DNA from: CAYVTD01 sp964454445
GTDB taxonomy: Bacteria > Bacteroidota > Ignavibacteria > Kapaibacteriales > UBA2268
Length of the DNA: 64,000 bases
Direction: 5' to 3'
NCBI GenBank assembly: GCA_964454445.1
Contig: CAYVTD010000001.1
Span: 73,351 to 137,350 of the forward strand
A program made the position numbers and the translations under genes. The notes under the pieces were generated by a model, which was not told where the DNA came from, ran no database searches, and saw nothing but the letters and a program-made list of their open reading frames with translations. Below are positions 39,191-47,520 of this stretch, in pieces; within the stretch, counting starts at the first letter, position 1, and every line of letters starts with the position of its first letter.

Positions 39191-40543
39191 TTAATTTGTT
39201 TTTGGTAGATAGTTTAAAACGACTCTTTTGTCGGTATCAAAGTATTTCTTAGCTACCCGCTTAATGTCTTCGACAGTAACGCTTAAGTATTTATCCAATT
39301 CGGAATTAATCAACGAAGGATCTCTGAAATAGCTGAAATACATGGCAAGGGATTCGGCTTTGCTAAGCACATTTTTTTTGTCAGAAACAAAGCTCATAGC
39401 GGTTATATTTTTTGCCTTGTCGAGTTCCTCGGTTGTAACGCCTTTTTGGATAACACTTTCGATTACTTTAGAAAACTCTTTGCTAATATCTTTCAATTCA
39501 TTGCCCGGTGTTGGAATTCCGATAAACATGGCAGCACCGGAATATTCCAAAGGCATTGATTCAATCGAAGCATTAACGGCGATTTGTTTTTCATCGACAA
39601 GTTTGCTATAAAGCCGCGAGCTTTCGCCTGAAGATAAAATATCGACAAGCAATGCAAAAGCATAATAATCTTCCGAGCCAATCTTTGGCGCCCTATAACT
39701 AATAAATATCGCAGGTAATTGCGCCTTTTCATCTGTAATTGTTTCTGTGTATCCTTTTTCGAGAGGTGGGGGGGTAAACTTTGTTTCCGGTACAGGAACA
39801 AACTCTTTGTATTGACCAAAATATTCATTTACGTATTTTCTTGCTTCATTTAGCTCAAAATCTCCAGAAATAACGAGAACAGCATTGCTGGGATGGTAAA
39901 ATTTGTTGTAAAACGTTCTAAAATCGTCTATTGTTGCTTTTGCTAAATCCTCTTTTGAACCAATGACCGACCATTGATAATTGGAGTTATTCCACAAGTT
40001 CGCACATAACTTATCAATCATATCTCCATACGGCTGGTTATCTACATGCATTTTCAACTCTTCTAACACCACTCCCCGTTGTGTTTCAACTCCGATAGTA
40101 TCTACGAGCAAATGCCTCATCCTCTGGGATTCTATCCAAAGGGCAAGTTTTAACTCATTTGATGGTAACTGAATATAATAAACTGTTTCATCGAAATAGG
40201 TATGTGCATTCAGAGTGCCTGATGCTTCCTGAACATTTTTGTCGATGCTCGCACGTGGGTAAGCCGATGTTGCTTCAAACATAAGATGCTCAAAAAAGTG
40301 GGCATAGCCGGTTTTGCCCGGTGTTTCGTTGTGCGAGCCAACCCGGTAGTGAACCACTGTTGCAATGATTGGAGCGGTTTTATCAATGTTATATATCACA
40401 TGCAAACCATTAGGAAGACTGTCCATAACGTATTTAATCGGATAAAAACTATCATTGCTGGCTTTTAATGCCGGGAGATTTACCACTAGAGCAAAAAATA
40501 AAAGAGTTAAAAACACTCTTTTCAATAAACCTTTCGATTTCAT
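39191..40543 (-). CDS. M16 family zinc peptidase, catalytic subunit
   Basis: Exported zinc peptidase of 450 residues, first gene of a two-gene operon with the non-catalytic partner. Signal peptide is about 1-29. The inverted zinc motif is intact, H82-FF-E85-H86, in KTGYAHFFEHLMFEAT, followed by NAHTYFDETVYY and the downstream Glu in VVLEELKMHVDNQPYG. The second half has PSNAVLVISGDFELNEA. Together the pair resembles bacterial homologues of the mitochondrial processing peptidase, where one subunit cuts and the other binds substrate. Periplasmic peptide clearance is a reasonable role; substrates unknown. Confidence 0.92.
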   Translation of the reverse strand: MKSKGLLKRVFLTLLFFALVVNLPALKASNDSFYPIKYVMDSLPNGLHVIYNIDKTAPIIATVVHYRVGSHNETPGKTGYAHFFEHLMFEATSAYPRASIDKNVQEASGTLNAHTYFDETVYYIQLPSNELKLALWIESQRMRHLLVDTIGVETQRGVVLEELKMHVDNQPYGDMIDKLCANLWNNSNYQWSVIGSKEDLAKATIDDFRTFYNKFYHPSNAVLVISGDFELNEARKYVNEYFGQYKEFVPVPETKFTPPPLEKGYTETITDEKAQLPAIFISYRAPKIGSEDYYAFALLVDILSSGESSRLYSKLVDEKQIAVNASIESMPLEYSGAAMFIGIPTPGNELKDISKEFSKVIESVIQKGVTTEELDKAKNITAMSFVSDKKNVLSKAESLAMYFSYFRDPSLINSELDKYLSVTVEDIKRVAKKYFDTDKRVVLNYLPKTN

Positions 40544-40594
40544 AATATACCTTCCATAAAAAGTAAGAAAACAATGTATTCGATTTTAAAAACT

Positions 40595-42256
40595 CTATTT
40601 GGTTTTTCTAAATACTACATACAAGAGCAAAGCAGATATATAAATAGCGCACACGAAAGGCAGCCAATCTCCGAAAAGAGAATAGAACGTTGTTTCCTTA
40701 ATAATAGGTACTCTTTCGGCAATAGATGTTGTTTTGTATTGTGGTGCACGTTTTATTGTTTCGCCACTTGCTGTGATAAAACCAGAAATTCCAGAATTTG
40801 CACAGCGGGCAATATATCGACGATTCTCAATAGCTCGCATTGTTGCAATTAAGTAATGCTGTTCAGGTCCAAAGGTATGGTCATACCAGGCGTCATTAGT
40901 TATTATAACAATTAAACTTGCACCTTTTGCTGCAAATTCGCTCACGTGGCGGGGAAAAACCGATTCGATACAAATAACTGGTGCAATCATAAAATCTTCG
41001 CCGTTTCGCTTTACTTTCAAGTTTTTCAACTCATTACCTTTACCCCAACTCGAGATACCTACCTTCCACTCGAAAAGACCCTTGGCAAAAGGCAATAAAT
41101 CGACATACGGCAGCCACTCGGAAAAAGGTGTCAGCTTCATTTTTCTGTAAATCTGTGGTGTCTTGCCCAAAGAATCTTCTGCATTAAACAGAATTGCTGA
41201 ATTAAATGCTTGATAAAACGAACCACTACCGTCGCCAATTTCTTTTGCAGTAACTTCTGGTTTTTCGTTCTTGCCATAAATATATATCTCGGTAAAGCCT
41301 GTCAATAGAGAAACACCAAGGTTTTGAACTCTATTTTCAAAAAAAGTGAACTCTTTAAATGAATTGAAGCTTAAACTTAAATAAGGAATTGCCGTTTCGT
41401 TCCATACAACTAAATCGAGATTCTTTTCCGCTTGAATTAACGAATCAGTCATTATAAACTGGTGGAGCATCTGGTCAAGGGCGCTCGATTGCCATTTCGT
41501 CCAAGGATTGATATTAGGTTGTATCAAGCCAATTTTCATAGTTTTCGATTTAGCTAGCAACTCAGTATGTTTATATTCTTTTACTCGAAAATAGCCATAG
41601 ATATTAGGAATAATTAAAATAGCCAAACCTGCAGCAATATAGTAAACCAACGGTTTTTCAAACAAGATACCGAAGCTTGTCTGTTTATGCTTAAGTTCGT
41701 TTTCGATTCTTGCTTTTCTCATAAAAAATACATATTTCAAGAAAAGAACGTTTACAATAGTAATGAAAAAGCTGATACCCCACACTCCGCTAATGTCAGC
41801 AAATTGAACCCAATAACTCCTGCCTGCTTGCGTGTAACCTACTGTAAGCCAAGGGTAGGCGAGGTCACCCATTGTTTTCCACCACTCAAAAACGACCCAA
41901 ACAAAAGGAAAAGTCCAAATGCCAGAGCTTCCAGGCAATTTGTTCCGCAGATATGAATAGAGCATCATCGGCAGAGTGAAGAAAAATGGATGGATGAAAA
42001 TCAGTAAAATGCCAGCAACCATCAAATATGGGTCGGCATCCGGTTGCCAACTACCTATCCACCAATTAGTTATGCCATTATAGAAAAAAAAGGCAATATA
42101 ATAATACCAGAAATTGCCCTGTGGGTGCTCTTCGCGAAGAAATAATAGAGGTGTAAAGCCAACAAAAGCGAGGAGTTCCATTCCTATTGGCGGGAAACTA
42201 AGCCCTAGCAAAATCCCAGCACTTGCAGACAACAAAAAAAGATGTGTTTTTTTCAT
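40595..42256 (-). CDS. lnt: Apolipoprotein N-acyltransferase
   Basis: Inner-membrane enzyme adding the third acyl chain to lipoproteins. 553 residues: six to eight N-terminal helices, then a periplasmic nitrilase-fold domain (about 240-510) and a last helix. The catalytic Glu-Lys-Cys triad is seen in VVWNETAIPY (Glu), YRKMKLTPFSEWLPY (Lys) and PVICIESVFP (Cys, acyl carrier). The usual WP-E is WN-E and C-Y-E is C-I-E, both conservative. AYPWLTVGYTQ and ENRRYIARCANSGISGF are further family blocks. It sits 34 bp after the DUF58 gene on the same strand. The presence of Lnt confirms a Gram-negative envelope with triacylated lipoproteins. Confidence 0.95.
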   Translation of the reverse strand: MKKTHLFLLSASAGILLGLSFPPIGMELLAFVGFTPLLFLREEHPQGNFWYYYIAFFFYNGITNWWIGSWQPDADPYLMVAGILLIFIHPFFFTLPMMLYSYLRNKLPGSSGIWTFPFVWVVFEWWKTMGDLAYPWLTVGYTQAGRSYWVQFADISGVWGISFFITIVNVLFLKYVFFMRKARIENELKHKQTSFGILFEKPLVYYIAAGLAILIIPNIYGYFRVKEYKHTELLAKSKTMKIGLIQPNINPWTKWQSSALDQMLHQFIMTDSLIQAEKNLDLVVWNETAIPYLSLSFNSFKEFTFFENRVQNLGVSLLTGFTEIYIYGKNEKPEVTAKEIGDGSGSFYQAFNSAILFNAEDSLGKTPQIYRKMKLTPFSEWLPYVDLLPFAKGLFEWKVGISSWGKGNELKNLKVKRNGEDFMIAPVICIESVFPRHVSEFAAKGASLIVIITNDAWYDHTFGPEQHYLIATMRAIENRRYIARCANSGISGFITASGETIKRAPQYKTTSIAERVPIIKETTFYSLFGDWLPFVCAIYISALLLYVVFRKTK

Positions 42257-42290
42257 AATTTCTTGAAAAACAAATTGTTGGCAAGGGGCA

Positions 42291-43184
42291 TCACATTCTG
42301 TTCCGCTTTGTTAAATAGTCTCTAAGTGCCTTGTCGAAAGGAGTTTTAGTGCTTATTACATTAAAATCAATATTATGCTCGCGACATTCTTTTTTGATAT
42401 TTGCAGTAAAACTACTCATTTGTCGAGCATACGATTTTCTGATGTGATAGGGCTGAGTAACGAGTTCCTCGCCTGTTTCCAAATCTTTGAAGTTTGCCCC
42501 GTGTCCAAAATCAAAATCAATTTCCCGTGGATCAAGCACTTGAAATGCAATGACTTCGTGCTTGCGATGACGGAAATGCTTAAGTGCATTTAAAACCGAA
42601 TTTGGATCGTCTAAAAAATCGCTCATTATAACAACAAGCCCGCGTCGGCTAATGCGTTCAGCAAGTAAGTCAAGTGCGGTAGCTGTTCCTGTCTGGTTTT
42701 GAGGGCTCGTTGCATCGAGCGTTTTGAGGATTTCGTGAATATACGATTGTTTTGAACGCGGCGGCAGATATTTATTTATTTTCGTATCATAAGTAGCCAA
42801 ACCTACGGCATCTCTTTGTTTAATCAGCAAAAAAGCAATGGAAGCGGCTAAATAGGAGGCATATTCCAGTTTTGAAATATTGTCGCCTGAAGCAAACCCC
42901 ATCGATGCACTCGAATCGATGGCTATTACTGAACGTAGGTTGGTTTCCTCTTCAAATTGCTTCACATAAAAACGTCCTGTGCGGGCAAAAACCTTCCAAT
43001 CGAGATGTTTAATATGGTCGCCGGGACGATATTGACGATGCTCGGCAAATTCAACGCTGAAACCATGATAGGGAGAGCGGTGCAAACCGGTGATGAAACC
43101 CTCCACAACAAGCCGGGCCTTCATTTCGATATTTTCGAGCTGTGCTATTACCTGCGGCTGCAAATACTTGCGGTAATCTTCCAA
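42291..43184 (-). CDS. DUF58 / von Willebrand A-like domain protein
   Basis: Cytoplasmic protein of 297 residues. The DUF58 signature is complete: SPYHGFSVEFAEHRQYRPGD and IKHLDWKVFARTGRFYVKQ, then a vWA-like fold with a MIDAS-type start DSSASMGF and a second loop MSDFLDD. Members act next to MoxR ATPases, with which they probably work as substrate-binding chaperone partners; here no MoxR gene is adjacent. The best start is a TTG (GTATTGGAAGAT) since no ATG precedes the conserved region in frame; this start is uncertain by a few codons. Confidence 0.92.
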   Translation of the reverse strand: MEDYRKYLQPQVIAQLENIEMKARLVVEGFITGLHRSPYHGFSVEFAEHRQYRPGDHIKHLDWKVFARTGRFYVKQFEEETNLRSVIAIDSSASMGFASGDNISKLEYASYLAASIAFLLIKQRDAVGLATYDTKINKYLPPRSKQSYIHEILKTLDATSPQNQTGTATALDLLAERISRRGLVVIMSDFLDDPNSVLNALKHFRHRKHEVIAFQVLDPREIDFDFGHGANFKDLETGEELVTQPYHIRKSYARQMSSFTANIKKECREHNIDFNVISTKTPFDKALRDYLTKRNRM

Positions 43185-43263
43185 TACTTTTATTCCATTG
43201 AATTAGATTAATTCATTATAATAAATAAAAGACGGTAAAAAGCGAAAGATAGTTTGTTTTGTT

Positions 43264-44004
43264 TTATCTATACAATTTGCATTTTACAATGCCTGCCTTG
43301 TGGAAAAAGTGGCAAAACGAGGTACTAAGAACGCCAAAACCATAAGTAACACTGCGGTGAAAATTTATTGATGATGCTTCTTTGAAATATTTTGTTGGGC
43401 ATGTTATTTCAGCAATTTCAAAACCAGCCATAAATATTTGTGAGAGCATTTGGTTATCGAAAATAAAATCATCAGAATTAATATTATAATTTATTGATCG
43501 CAACACTTCAGCCGAAAAGGCACGATAACCAGTATGATATTCCGAAAGTTTCTGACATATCATATAATTTTCGAAGAGCGTAAGAAATCTGTTAGCGACA
43601 TACTTATATCTTGGCATGCCGCCACGAAGAGCTCCTCTGCCTAATATCCTTGAACCAAGCACTACCGGATAAACTTCATTAGCAATAAGGTAAGACATTG
43701 AGTGGATAAGCTTTGGAGTATATTGATAATCTGGATGGAGCATAATAACGATGTCGGCACCGAGCACAAGGGCTGTATTGTAACAAGTCTTTTGATTGCC
43801 TCCGTAACCCTTGTTTTTCTCGTGCTTTATCACGTGTTTTATTCCTAATTTTTCTGCTTCTCCAATGGTATTATCAGGGCTGGCATCGTCCACAAGCACA
43901 ACATCATCGACAATTTCAAAAGGAATCTCCTCGTAAGTTTGTTTTAAAGTTTTTTCAGCTTTGTAAGCAGGCAAAACAACAACAATTTTTTTCCCGTTTA
44001 TCAT
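43264..44004 (-). CDS. Glycosyltransferase family 2
   Basis: Cytoplasmic-side GT-A fold transferase of 246 residues, similar to dolichol/undecaprenyl-phosphate sugar transferases. Motifs: VVLPAYKAEKTLKQTY, VVLVDDASPDNT (first Asp pair), NKGYGGNQKTCYNTAL, and IVIMLHPDYQY in place of the usual D-x-D, giving H-P-D. The C-terminus SINFHRSVTYGFGVLSTSFCHFF may contact the membrane but no full helices are predicted. The donor and acceptor are not evident. It lies between the DUF58 gene and coaX on the same strand, probably in a loosely packed operon. Confidence 0.88.
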   Translation of the reverse strand: MINGKKIVVVLPAYKAEKTLKQTYEEIPFEIVDDVVLVDDASPDNTIGEAEKLGIKHVIKHEKNKGYGGNQKTCYNTALVLGADIVIMLHPDYQYTPKLIHSMSYLIANEVYPVVLGSRILGRGALRGGMPRYKYVANRFLTLFENYMICQKLSEYHTGYRAFSAEVLRSINYNINSDDFIFDNQMLSQIFMAGFEIAEITCPTKYFKEASSINFHRSVTYGFGVLSTSFCHFFHKAGIVKCKLYR

Positions 44005-44080
44005 AATTTAATGTTCTTGGTAACCAAACATTTTTAAGTTTCATAAAATAATAATACAAAATTACTAAGGAATAAGGTAA

Positions 44081-44851
44081 TTAAAGAACAAAATCTTCAA
44101 AAACAGAATAAATACCTTTTAATACAATGTCTCTTGAGATGACAACCCTAAATTTCCAATTTTCCATTGCAGGATAGACGAGAAGGGCTGCTCCACCGGT
44201 CAGAAAAACAAGCGGAATGTCGGCTTTTAAATTCTGTTGATTAATCTCTTCGCAGATATACATAATACCGGCGGCACAACTTCTGATAATACCGCTATTC
44301 ATTGCCTCTATTGTATTTTCACCAGCTGCTTTCTCACTATATTTCAAACTAATTGGGCTCAAAGCCTTTGTTAATCTGCCAAGAGCATAGTTTTGGCTTT
44401 CTGCCCCTGCAAAGATAGCTCCTCCAACACATTTATAATCCTTATCGACAGCATTTATTGTAATTGCAGTGCCACAATCCACCGTGAAAAAAGGCGGTTT
44501 ACTTTGTTTCACTGCTCCGAGCATTCCAAAAATCCTATCGCTACCCATACCAGTTATATTTGAAAAATCGAGCTGTGAATTATTCTGTGCATAAACCATA
44601 GCATCAATAAATTCCACATCGAAATGCTCTCCAATGAATCTTTTAAAAATATCGAGTTTTTCACTATTTACTGATGAATAGGCAATAACAAACGGACATC
44701 GGCCTTCCTTGTTCAATAACTCAATAATCTCTGTTTGCCACCCATTTATGTATTTGAAAGCATGTGAGAAACTCTTTGAGAACAGCTTTATTCGGCTATT
44801 GCCGATATCTACAGCTATGGCGAATCGTTCTTGATTGGTAAATGAAGACAT
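44081..44851 (-). CDS. coaX: Type III pantothenate kinase
   Basis: First enzyme of coenzyme A synthesis, phosphorylating pantothenate with ATP; needs a monovalent cation. The 256 residues carry the ASKHA fold: phosphate loop AVDIGNSRIKLF near residue 15, the pantothenate/phosphate region ITGMGSDRIFGMLGA, the second phosphate motif FTVDCGTAITINAVD and CVGGAIFAGAESQ. The usual P-G after GG-x-I is A-G here. It is 23 bp downstream of the lipoprotein gene on the same strand, so likely cotranscribed. Confidence 0.93.
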   Translation of the reverse strand: MSSFTNQERFAIAVDIGNSRIKLFSKSFSHAFKYINGWQTEIIELLNKEGRCPFVIAYSSVNSEKLDIFKRFIGEHFDVEFIDAMVYAQNNSQLDFSNITGMGSDRIFGMLGAVKQSKPPFFTVDCGTAITINAVDKDYKCVGGAIFAGAESQNYALGRLTKALSPISLKYSEKAAGENTIEAMNSGIIRSCAAGIMYICEEINQQNLKADIPLVFLTGGAALLVYPAMENWKFRVVISRDIVLKGIYSVFEDFVL

Positions 44852-44874
44852 AATATTTAAAGCAATCCCTATAT

Positions 44875-45504
44875 TTATTGATTAATAGTTTCCGATATAT
44901 CTGCAAGCATTCTATCAGCAATCGCCGCAACTGCCTTGCTAAAGGCGGGAGCAATGGTTTCGACTTTGTTACCGATCCGTGATGCTCTTTCAGTATATGT
45001 CCTATTTAATATTACTTTGTTGTCCACAGAATTATCCTTTTTCTTCATCAAGTTTGCTTGGATTGTAACAACAACATAATTTGAATCAGGTATGTTTTTA
45101 TTATTATATGCAATAAATTCAAGTATTTGACCTTCGAGAACATAGTTGGGAGCTATATAAGAAGATTCTTTGATAGTGCCATCAGTAAAGGCGTCAAGCT
45201 TGTTGTAGCGCTCGATGAAATAATCAGTTATGAGAGAAGGACAATCAGTCGTCCAGCGATGGTAATAATACTTTTGGAGGCGATTGTCGCTGTCGACTGC
45301 TATCAGATGCTCGGTTTCCAAGTCGATAGGGCTAGTGAAATATCTGAGCAAAAGGGCGCCGCTGCTTTTTTCAAGATTTTTTATTTGCAATGGCTCTTGC
45401 TGCAAGCGATAATAAATAATCTCGGGGTATTCTTCGCGCAAGTTAATACACCCCGAAAACATTATTAAACTTAAAATGAACAGCTGGTATTTCTGGATTT
45501 TCAT
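44875..45504 (-). CDS. Outer-membrane lipoprotein, ABC-type transport auxiliary (PqiC/DUF330-like)
   Basis: Lipoprotein of 209 residues. I start at the ATG directly behind GGGGAG; the frame opens four codons earlier at a TTG. The signal peptide ends in FSGC with the lipidated Cys19. The YYRLQQEP strand, the central PNYVLEGQILEF segment and the C-terminal amphipathic helix resemble PqiC/YmbA-type auxiliary lipoproteins of MCE-type lipid transporters, although the match is loose. No MCE or permease genes are next to it. It leads coaX. If not this family, then an orphan lipoprotein of similar fold. Confidence 0.65.
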   Translation of the reverse strand: MKIQKYQLFILSLIMFSGCINLREEYPEIIYYRLQQEPLQIKNLEKSSGALLLRYFTSPIDLETEHLIAVDSDNRLQKYYYHRWTTDCPSLITDYFIERYNKLDAFTDGTIKESSYIAPNYVLEGQILEFIAYNNKNIPDSNYVVVTIQANLMKKKDNSVDNKVILNRTYTERASRIGNKVETIAPAFSKAVAAIADRMLADISETINQ

Positions 45505-45639
45505 TTTGCTCCCCAATAAATTTCGCTATTACAATATAGTAATATATAGACTATTTTTACAAAAAAAATTGTATAAAAATAATAATTTTTAAATTTATAA
45601 ATCGTTTAAATTGATATTATTTTATTAATCGAAACGATA

Positions 45640-46368
45640 ATGGTTTATTTTATATCGGATTTGCATCTTGGCATTCAAGAGCGTAGTTTGGACAAGTTGA
45701 GAGAGGACTTGTTACTCGATTTCCTAAAGAAAATCGATGGCGATTGCGAGACCTTGTTTATCCTCGGCGATTTATTCGACTTTTGGTTTGAATACAAGCA
45801 GGTAGTGCCAAAGTATTTTTACCGCACTTTGGCAGCATTAGCAGAATTGACGAAATCTGGAAAAAAAGTCGAATATTTAATGGGAAACCACGATTTCGGA
45901 CATATCGACTTTTTTGAAAAAGAATTAAACATCACTGTTTACAAAGAAGATATTACACGTGAAATAAATGGGAAAAAGTTCTATCTATCGCACGGCGATG
46001 GCAAATCGTATAAAGACAGGCTTTACAAATTAATGAAAAAAATCTTGCGCAGTCCTATTAATCTCCGTTTATACCTTGCTCTTCATCCGGATTTCGGCAT
46101 TGCTCTCGCCTCTTCGTCCTCCAAATCGAGCCGGGCATATACTGATACTAAAGATTATGGCAATATCGAAGGAATGGAAGAGTTTGCAAAAACAATAATT
46201 AATGAAGGATTTGATTATGTGATAATGGGCCACAGGCACAAGATTATTGATATTGATTTCGGCAAAGGCAGATATATCAACATAGGTGAATGGATCGACA
46301 ATCCAAGTTTTGCCCGCTTCGATGGCAATGATGTACAAGTGCTTTCAGTAAAAGATTTTTTATCCTAA
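45640..46368 (+). CDS. lpxH: UDP-2,3-diacylglucosamine diphosphatase
   Basis: Peripheral inner-membrane enzyme of lipid A synthesis; hydrolyses UDP-2,3-diacylglucosamine to lipid X. 242 residues with the full metallophosphoesterase set: SDLHLG (Asp7, His9), LGDLFDFWFEY, MGNHDFG, SHGDGKSYKD and GHRHK. The DFWF and GNHD context separates it from generic phosphoesterases. It is transcribed alone and diverges from the lipoprotein-coaX operon. Along with Lnt it shows the cell makes a lipid A outer membrane. Confidence 0.92.
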   Translation: MVYFISDLHLGIQERSLDKLREDLLLDFLKKIDGDCETLFILGDLFDFWFEYKQVVPKYFYRTLAALAELTKSGKKVEYLMGNHDFGHIDFFEKELNITVYKEDITREINGKKFYLSHGDGKSYKDRLYKLMKKILRSPINLRLYLALHPDFGIALASSSSKSSRAYTDTKDYGNIEGMEEFAKTIINEGFDYVIMGHRHKIIDIDFGKGRYINIGEWIDNPSFARFDGNDVQVLSVKDFLS

Positions 46369-46616
46369 AAAACAATAACAAATTATTATTTTCTCATATA
46401 TTTACAAATATTTTTTGCCTTTTGTAGCTTCTATGCTGAGGCAGTAAATATGTTGATAAATCAAGCTGAAAATATTAAGCGGTAAATGTTTTTATATTTT
46501 ATAGGTTACACAGATATGAAAACGACTTGTCCTCAAAATTCAAGTTTTCAACAAAAAGAAAAATTTGTTTTTTTATTAATATAATTCTTTTGTATATTGC
46601 AATATAATATATATGG

Positions 46617-46721
46617 TTCTTTACACTTAAAATTGAACTGTTTTCTGTTAAAAAAATGGGGAGACCCTTATTCTTTACACCTTAAATTGAACTGTTTTTT
46701 GTTTAAAGAATGGGGAGACCT
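46617..46721. repeat. Two tandem 51-bp repeats, possible IS21-type end
   Basis: Two direct copies (46617-46667 and 46671-46721, period 54 bp) share about 45 of 51 positions; both contain TTCTTTACAC, TTGAACTGTTTT and TGGGGAGACC. Multiple close direct repeats with TTACACC and AACTG blocks are reminiscent of the ends of IS21-family elements, but no istA/istB is present and I found no matching inverted copy. The rest of the 475-bp gap (46369-46843) is AT-rich with one 22-codon frame at 46516 (MKTTCPQNSSFQQ) that I cannot identify. Confidence 0.6.
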
Positions 46722-46843
46722 TAACTAATCTCAAAGAAAGTAGGGTAACTTATGATTGTTTTATACTGATTTCGAAAATAAATCACAGTCGATTACAAAT
46801 AATTGTTATACAAAACTATTTAACAATTATATTAAGAGAGACA

Positions 46844-47460
46844 ATGAAAATATTTATTAGACTATTGGTTATGATAGTGTTGATTTTATCAACATTCAAC
46901 TCTAGATCATATTCTCAAATCTCATGCAGTGCACCATGGTTTGGAATAACAAAAAGTTATATTTTTTCAGCTCAATGTACAGTAAAAGTACATCTTTGTG
47001 TTTATTGTCATCCTGAAGCACCTATAGTAGATATTATTGCTATGGGATTATCTGATGTTTGCCCCGATGTATCTGCTGCTACAATTTTTCAATTCGTGCA
47101 ATGGCAAGTTTTAAATGATTATGCCAGTTTTTGTGGTTCAAAACCATGTTATCCGGTCCACCTTTAAGAATAAATTACTCTATTCCTATCTGCGTCAAAA
47201 AGAGTTACAATTATTTAAAAAATAGTTTGTCTATTTATTCTTGTTCAAATATAAGTGGTAATAATGCTTGTTATAAAGAATTTGATGTTTGTTGGAATGC
47301 TGTTCCTTTTCCAGGGCAAATATCAGTTACTCCAATCAGATGCTATACTTACGGACCATCAGATTGCCCTGGAGTTGAACCACCACCTGATCCTAAATTG
47401 CCATGGTTGAGTGATTGGGAAAGTCCAGAATGCTATGAAATTAAATGTGAAACATTTTGA
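46844..47460 (+). pseudogene. Cysteine-rich secreted protein, frameshifted
   Basis: A gene for a small secreted protein broken by one base. The first frame (46844-47167, 107 residues) has a signal peptide ending SYSQ and runs to FCGSKPCYPVHL; the second frame, open from 47131, continues GPPLRINYSIPICVKK to residue ETF at 47460. Adding one G within CCGGTCC (about 47153) would join them as SKPCYPGPPLRINY, a protein of about 205 residues with about 17 cysteines, which fits disulfide-rich extracellular proteins. Ribosome site AAGAGAG before ATG. The composition is AT-richer than the host genes and the next gene shares this. Family unknown. Programmed shift, real mutation and sequencing error all remain possible. 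Confidence 0.6.
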
Positions 47461-47520
47461 TATTGAGAGGAGTAAATTTCTTTACTCCTCATTTTTTTTC
47501 ATGAATATAGGATCATAATT

